This document shows, in pieces, positions 57,490 through 61,875 of a stretch of DNA of 61,875 nucleotides. This DNA is from Gammaproteobacteria bacterium (GTDB taxonomy: Bacteria > Pseudomonadota > Gammaproteobacteria > Ga0077536): NCBI GenBank assembly GCA_019747795.1, contig JAIEQK010000136.1:1-61875 (forward strand), in the 5' to 3' direction. The stretch's first letter is position 1, and each line of letters starts with the position of its first letter. The notes beneath the pieces were generated by a model. It ran no database searches, was not told the DNA's origin, and was given only the letters and a program-made list of their open reading frames with translations. The position numbers and the translations under genes are program-made.

Positions 57490-59100
57490 ATGCAAACCTA
57501 CGACTACATCATCGTCGGCGCGGGCTCGGCAGGCTGCCTGCTCGCCAATCGCCTGTCGGCCGATCCGTCGACGCGCGTACTGCTGCTCGAAGCGGGCGGG
57601 CCCGACGACTATTTCTGGATCCATGTGCCGGTGGGCTATCTCTACACCATCGGCAATCCGCGCACCGACTGGTGCTACACCACCACGCCCGATCCGGGCT
57701 TGAACGGCCGCAGCCTGGGCTACGCGCGCGGCCGCGTGCTGGGCGGCTGCTCGTCGATCAACGCGATGATCTACATGCGCGGTCAGGCCTCGGACTACGA
57801 CCACTGGGCCGCGCTCGGCAACGCCGGCTGGTCGTGGCACGAAGTGCTGCCCTGGTTCAAGCGCAGCGAGGACTACGCACACGGCGCCGACGAGTTCCAC
57901 GGCGCGGGCGGCGAGCTGCGCGTCGAGGAGCGGCGCGTGAGCTGGGAGATCCTCGACGCCTGGCGTGAAGCGGCCGCCGAGTGCGGCATCGCGCCGATCA
58001 AGGAATTCAACCGCGGCGACAACGACGGCTGCGCCTACTTCCAGATGAACCAGCGCCGCGGCGTGCGCTGGAGCAACGCCAAGGCCTTCCTGCACCCGGT
58101 TCGACATCGCGCCAACCTGACGGTCGTCACCCACGCGCTGGCCGAGGGCCTGGACTTCGAGCGCGTGGACGGCCGGCTGCACGCGCGCGGGCTGCGCTAT
58201 CGCGTCAAGGACGCCGGCCAGCACCAGGCGCGCGCGCGGCGCGAGGTGATCCTCGCCGCCGGCGCCATCGGCTCGCCGCAGCTGCTGCAACTCTCCGGCG
58301 TCGGCCCTGCGCCGGTGCTGCGCGCGCAGGGCATCGAGGTGCTGCACGATGCGCCCGAGGTCGGCGCGAACCTGCACGATCATCTGCAGATCCGCATGAT
58401 GTACAAGGTGCACAACACCCGCACCCTGAACGAGCGCGCCAATTCGCTGCTGGGCCGCGGCCTCATGGGCCTGGACTACTTTCTTCGCCGTCGCGGCCCG
58501 CTGACCATGCCACCGAGCCAGCTCGGCGCCTTCGCGCGCAGCGATGCGAGCCGCGACGCGCCGAACATCGAATGGCACGTGCAACCCCTGTCGCTGGACA
58601 AGTTCGGCGCGCCGCTGCACCCGTTCCCCGCCATCACGCCCTCGGTGTGCAATCTGCGGCCGGCGAGCCGCGGACACGTGCACATCCGGGCGCGCGATGC
58701 GGCGACGGCGCCGGAAATCCATCTCAACTACCTGTCGGACGAAGACGATCTCAAGGTCGCAGTGGACGCGATGCGCTTCACGCGTCGCATCATGGCCGCG
58801 TCGGCGTTGGCGCGATTCCAGCCCGAGGAATTCCGTCCCGGTCCCGCGATCGACAGCGACGAAGATCTGCGTCGCGCGGCGGGTGATCTCGGCACCACCA
58901 TCTTCCATCCCGTAGGCACCTGCCGCATGGGACAGGACGCACGCGCGGTGGTCGACGAGCGCCTGCGCTTTCGCGGCATCGACGGACTGCGGGTGATCGA
59001 CGCATCGATCATGCCGCGCATCACGTCCGGCAACACCAACGCCCCCACCACCATGATCGCCGAGAAGGGCGCGGCGATGGTGTTGGAGGACAACGCCTGA
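57490..59100 (+). CDS. GMC family FAD-dependent oxidoreductase (choline dehydrogenase-like)
   Basis: YDYIIVGAGSAGCLLANRLSADPSTRVLLLEAG, GRVLGGCSSINAMIYMRGQASDYDHWA, HPVGTCRMGQDARAVVDERLRFRGIDGLRVIDASIMPRITSGNTNAPTTMIAEKGA. Confidence 0.96.
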   Translation: MQTYDYIIVGAGSAGCLLANRLSADPSTRVLLLEAGGPDDYFWIHVPVGYLYTIGNPRTDWCYTTTPDPGLNGRSLGYARGRVLGGCSSINAMIYMRGQASDYDHWAALGNAGWSWHEVLPWFKRSEDYAHGADEFHGAGGELRVEERRVSWEILDAWREAAAECGIAPIKEFNRGDNDGCAYFQMNQRRGVRWSNAKAFLHPVRHRANLTVVTHALAEGLDFERVDGRLHARGLRYRVKDAGQHQARARREVILAAGAIGSPQLLQLSGVGPAPVLRAQGIEVLHDAPEVGANLHDHLQIRMMYKVHNTRTLNERANSLLGRGLMGLDYFLRRRGPLTMPPSQLGAFARSDASRDAPNIEWHVQPLSLDKFGAPLHPFPAITPSVCNLRPASRGHVHIRARDAATAPEIHLNYLSDEDDLKVAVDAMRFTRRIMAASALARFQPEEFRPGPAIDSDEDLRRAAGDLGTTIFHPVGTCRMGQDARAVVDERLRFRGIDGLRVIDASIMPRITSGNTNAPTTMIAEKGAAMVLEDNA

Positions 59101-59110
59101 GAGACGGAGC

Positions 59111-59550
59111 CCATGGATTCCCGCTTGCGCGGGAATGACGGGTTGGTTGGGTCGATGGGCGCCTGACCTGACAGGCTTCGCCATCCCCCCCTACCCCGTC
59201 ACCCTCGCGAAAGCGAGGGTCCATCGGCACTCGGTGAAGCCCATGGATTCCTGCTTGCGCAGGAATGACGGGACTGGAGGACGCGGTGCGAGGGAACGGT
59301 TCGCGCCTTCGTTTCGTTACCCTCACTCTGCGAAAACAGGGGTCCATCGACGCTCGGTGAAGCCCATGGATTCCTGCTTGCGCAGGAATGACGGGTCTGG
59401 AGGACGCGGTGCGAGGGAACGGTTCGCGCCTTCGTTTCATTACCGTCACCCCTGCGAAAGCAGGGGTCCACCGACGCTCGGTGAAGTCCATGGATTCCTG
59501 CTTGCGCAGGAATGACGGGACTGGAGGACGCGGTGCGAGGGAACGGTTCG
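59111..59550. repeat. Tandem 124-bp REP-like repeat array (locus B, same family as 24085-24450)
   Basis: ggattcctgcttgcgcaggaatgacgg recurs at 59245, 59368 and 59492 (spacing 123, 124), with a variant ggattcccgcttgcgcgggaatgacgg at 59115. Linker gaggacgcggtgcgagggaacggttcgcgcc. Confidence 0.92.
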
Positions 59551-59578
59551 CGCGCGAACCCGCAACGCGAGCACCGAC

Positions 59579-60355
59579 TCACGACGCGCCGAACAAGCCC
59601 CCGTCCACCGGCAGCACCGTGCCGTTCACGTACGCCGATGCGCGCGCGGCGAGGAAGATCGCCACGCCGGCCGCGTCCTGACCGTTGCCCATGCGCTTCA
59701 TCGGCACGTTGTGCACGATCGCGTCGAGCCCCATCTTCGCGACCATGGGACGCATCATCTCGGTGTCGAAGGGCCCGGGAGCGATGCAGTTGACGTTGAT
59801 GTGACGGTGCGCGAGATGCGCGGCCAGCATGCGGGTCAGGTGGTGCAGCGCGGCCTTGGAGGGACCGTAGGCGAAGTTCTCGAAGATCGGCGTGTGCATA
59901 CCGTCCACCGAGCCGACGTTGATGATGCGCGCCGGGTCAGTGGCGCGGGCCGCGCGCTCGAGCGCTGGCAGGAACTTCTGCACCAGGAAGAACGGCGACT
60001 TGACGTTCAGATCCATGACCTTGTCCCAGCCGTTCTCGGGGAACTCGTCGATGGTCGCGCCCCAGGTCGCGCCGGCATTGTTGACCAGGATGTCGAGTTT
60101 TTCCTCGCGCGCCATCAGTTCGGCCGCGACGCGCTCGATCTCGCTCATCTTGCCCAGATCGGCCGGCAGCGACACGCAGGTGCCGAGCTTGGCGAGTTCG
60201 GCCGCGGCCGCATCGCACTGGTCTTTCTTGCGTGAACTGATGTAGACCCGCGCGCCAGCGGCGACGTAGCCGTGGGCAATCATGTAACCGATGCCGCGCG
60301 AGCCGCCGGTGATGAAGGCGGTCTTGCCGGCGATGGAGAAGAGTTCCTGGATCAT
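59579..60355 (-). CDS. SDR family oxidoreductase
   Basis: GKTAFITGGSRGIGYMIAHGYVAAGARVYISSRK, DILVNNAGATWGA, INVGSVDGM...YGPSKAALHHLTRMLA. Confidence 0.95.
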   Translation of the reverse strand: MIQELFSIAGKTAFITGGSRGIGYMIAHGYVAAGARVYISSRKKDQCDAAAAELAKLGTCVSLPADLGKMSEIERVAAELMAREEKLDILVNNAGATWGATIDEFPENGWDKVMDLNVKSPFFLVQKFLPALERAARATDPARIINVGSVDGMHTPIFENFAYGPSKAALHHLTRMLAAHLAHRHINVNCIAPGPFDTEMMRPMVAKMGLDAIVHNVPMKRMGNGQDAAGVAIFLAARASAYVNGTVLPVDGGLFGAS

Positions 60356-60370
60356 GGTGAGTCGCGTCCG

Positions 60371-61354
60371 TCAGAAGTTGCCGGGCTGGCTCGCGGCGTC
60401 GAAGTCCCCTTCGAAGGGCACCACGCGCGGATTGGGCCGGTCGTTGAACATGAGCCGCAGCACGTCGGGCCGCGAATAGTGGCCGACCGGATCGGCCGCC
60501 GACTTGGCATAGGCGATCGCGGCGAGATCGATGTCCGCCATCACCAAACCTTCGGCATCGGGCGCGAGCGGCGTGCCGAGCGGCGCGCCATCCGGCCCGA
60601 AGATGCGCGCGTGGCCGCCGCCCGCGCGCAGGAGCTCACGCTTGGCCGGCGTGTCGCACATGAGTTCGATCATCTCGGGCGAGACCACCGCGCAGGCCGC
60701 GAGCACGAAGCACTGGCCCTCCGCTGCGTAGAGCTGGCTCGCGGCGGTGTTCAGCTCCGGTCCGAGCGCGTAGGCCGCGCCGTTGTACAGGCTGAAGCTC
60801 GGCCAGGCGGCGACGTGGATCTGCTCCTGCTGCGCGTACATCGCGTACTTGGTGAGCGGCTGCAGGTGTTCCCAGCAACACAGGCTGCCGATGCGCCCGA
60901 GCGGCGTCGCCACCACCTGCAGATCGCTGCCGTCGCCCTCGCCGAACAGCGTGCGCTCGACGTGGGTGGGCTTGAGCTTGCGCCGGCGCGCGAGCACACC
61001 TCCGTCCGCACCGTACAGCCACTGGCCCATGTAGAGACTGCCGCCGTCGCGCTCCGAGACGCCCATGGCGACCGTCATGCCGTGGCGTCGCGCGGCAGCG
61101 GCGATGGCGCGATCCTCTGCGCCGCCCGCCACCAGCGAGTTGGCGTGATAGGCGCCGACGAAGCGCATGCCGGCGGCCGGGGAGTCCAGCCAGATCCAGA
61201 ACGGATAGCCGGGGATCCAGGTTTCGGGGAAAGCAAGCAGTTCGACGCCCTGGCGGCCGGCGTCGTCGATCAGCGCGATGGCCTTGTCGACCGTCGCGGC
61301 AAGGTCCAGGAACACGGGTGCCGCCTGCACGGCGGCGACGCGAAGCGTGGGCAT
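60371..61354 (-). CDS. Carbon-nitrogen hydrolase / nitrilase family protein
   Basis: VAAVQAAPVFLDLAATVDKAIALIDDAGRQGVELLAFPETWIPGYPFW, RRKLKPTHVERTLFGEGDGSDL, GRIGSLCCWEHLQPLTKYAMY. Confidence 0.95.
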   Translation of the reverse strand: MPTLRVAAVQAAPVFLDLAATVDKAIALIDDAGRQGVELLAFPETWIPGYPFWIWLDSPAAGMRFVGAYHANSLVAGGAEDRAIAAAARRHGMTVAMGVSERDGGSLYMGQWLYGADGGVLARRRKLKPTHVERTLFGEGDGSDLQVVATPLGRIGSLCCWEHLQPLTKYAMYAQQEQIHVAAWPSFSLYNGAAYALGPELNTAASQLYAAEGQCFVLAACAVVSPEMIELMCDTPAKRELLRAGGGHARIFGPDGAPLGTPLAPDAEGLVMADIDLAAIAYAKSAADPVGHYSRPDVLRLMFNDRPNPRVVPFEGDFDAASQPGNF

Positions 61355-61401
61355 GACGAATCCTCGAAGTACCGCGGCGCGGCGCGGTTAATGTAGCAGG
61401 C

Positions 61402-61875
61402 TCAGGGCGTCGCGCCCGGTCGCTGCATGCCCGGCCCGGGCGCGCTCGCGCCCCCGGTCTGCTCGGCGAGCAGCGCCTCCAGCGCGGCACGCAGCTTGGT
61501 GGCCTGGGCGCGCAGTTCGGGGTCCGTGTCGGCCTGGGCCTCGAGACGGCGAAAGGTCTCGACCGCGTCGCGCAGCTGCACCATGCCCAGGTTGAAGCCG
61601 GCCTTGGCGTAGGCCGCGTCTCGCGCCAGCACGGCGCGATAGGCGCTGACCGCGCCATCCGGATCGCCGACCCGCGCGCGGGCGTTCGCGAGCCGGAACC
61701 AGGCGTCGGCATTGCTCGGCTCGGCCGTCACCAGGCGCTGATAGGCCTGCGCGGCCGCGCCCCAGTCGCCCGCCGCGTAACGGGCCTCGGCCTCGCTCGC
61801 GAGGCGCGTCGTGTCGACCGGCGCCTCGGCTTCGGGAACGCGCTCGGCGCTGCCGCAGCCGGCGAGCGCCAAGAC
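61402..61875 (-). CDS. TPR-containing lipoprotein, 5' end outside the window
   Basis: Lipobox-like LAGCGS at the window edge; WGAAAQAYQRLVTAEPSNADAWFRLANARARVGDPDGAVSAYRAVLARDAAYAKAGFNLG. Confidence 0.8.
   Translation of the reverse strand, partial: VLALAGCGSAERVPEAEAPVDTTRLASEAEARYAAGDWGAAAQAYQRLVTAEPSNADAWFRLANARARVGDPDGAVSAYRAVLARDAAYAKAGFNLGMVQLRDAVETFRRLEAQADTDPELRAQATKLRAALEALLAEQTGGASAPGPGMQRPGATP

Overview
High-GC proteobacterial (probably gammaproteobacterial) chromosomal window, about 61.9 kb. Positions 1-7.5 kb are an accessory, IS-rich scar. It holds a truncated IS3, a complete IS256, a decayed IS66 inserted in a second IS256, a CopK-like ORF and an IS3 relic. The scar ends at a putative tRNA-3'-end-like attachment point with a perfect 30-bp-arm palindrome. 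Next to it is a 173/174-bp tandem repeat array whose hairpins are kept by compensatory changes. Positions 8-61.9 kb are mostly gene-dense core or catabolic DNA. This part includes a VPLP/PEP-CTERM-like metalloprotease, an AidB-like acyl-CoA dehydrogenase, an M48 protease, a Ser/Thr kinase-alpha/beta hydrolase fusion, and XdhC. It also includes an acetate kinase-transaldolase-phosphoketolase operon, a CoA-transferase/LLM/Rieske/HmgA/P450 cluster, and an SdrD-B/TSP3 surface protein. A hyfBCEFGI-like operon lacks the NiFe-ligand cysteines (Ehr-type, energy-converting hydrogenase-related). A 1.2-kaa NfnAB-like flavoprotein fusion, CorA and a second oxidoreductase cluster follow. A 124-bp tandem repeat family occurs at two loci 35 kb apart. 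The best candidates for poorly described biology are the structured 174-bp array, the Ehr-like complex, the kinase-hydrolase fusion and the NfnAB-like fusion. All assignments come from reading the sequence and motif recognition; no database search was run.
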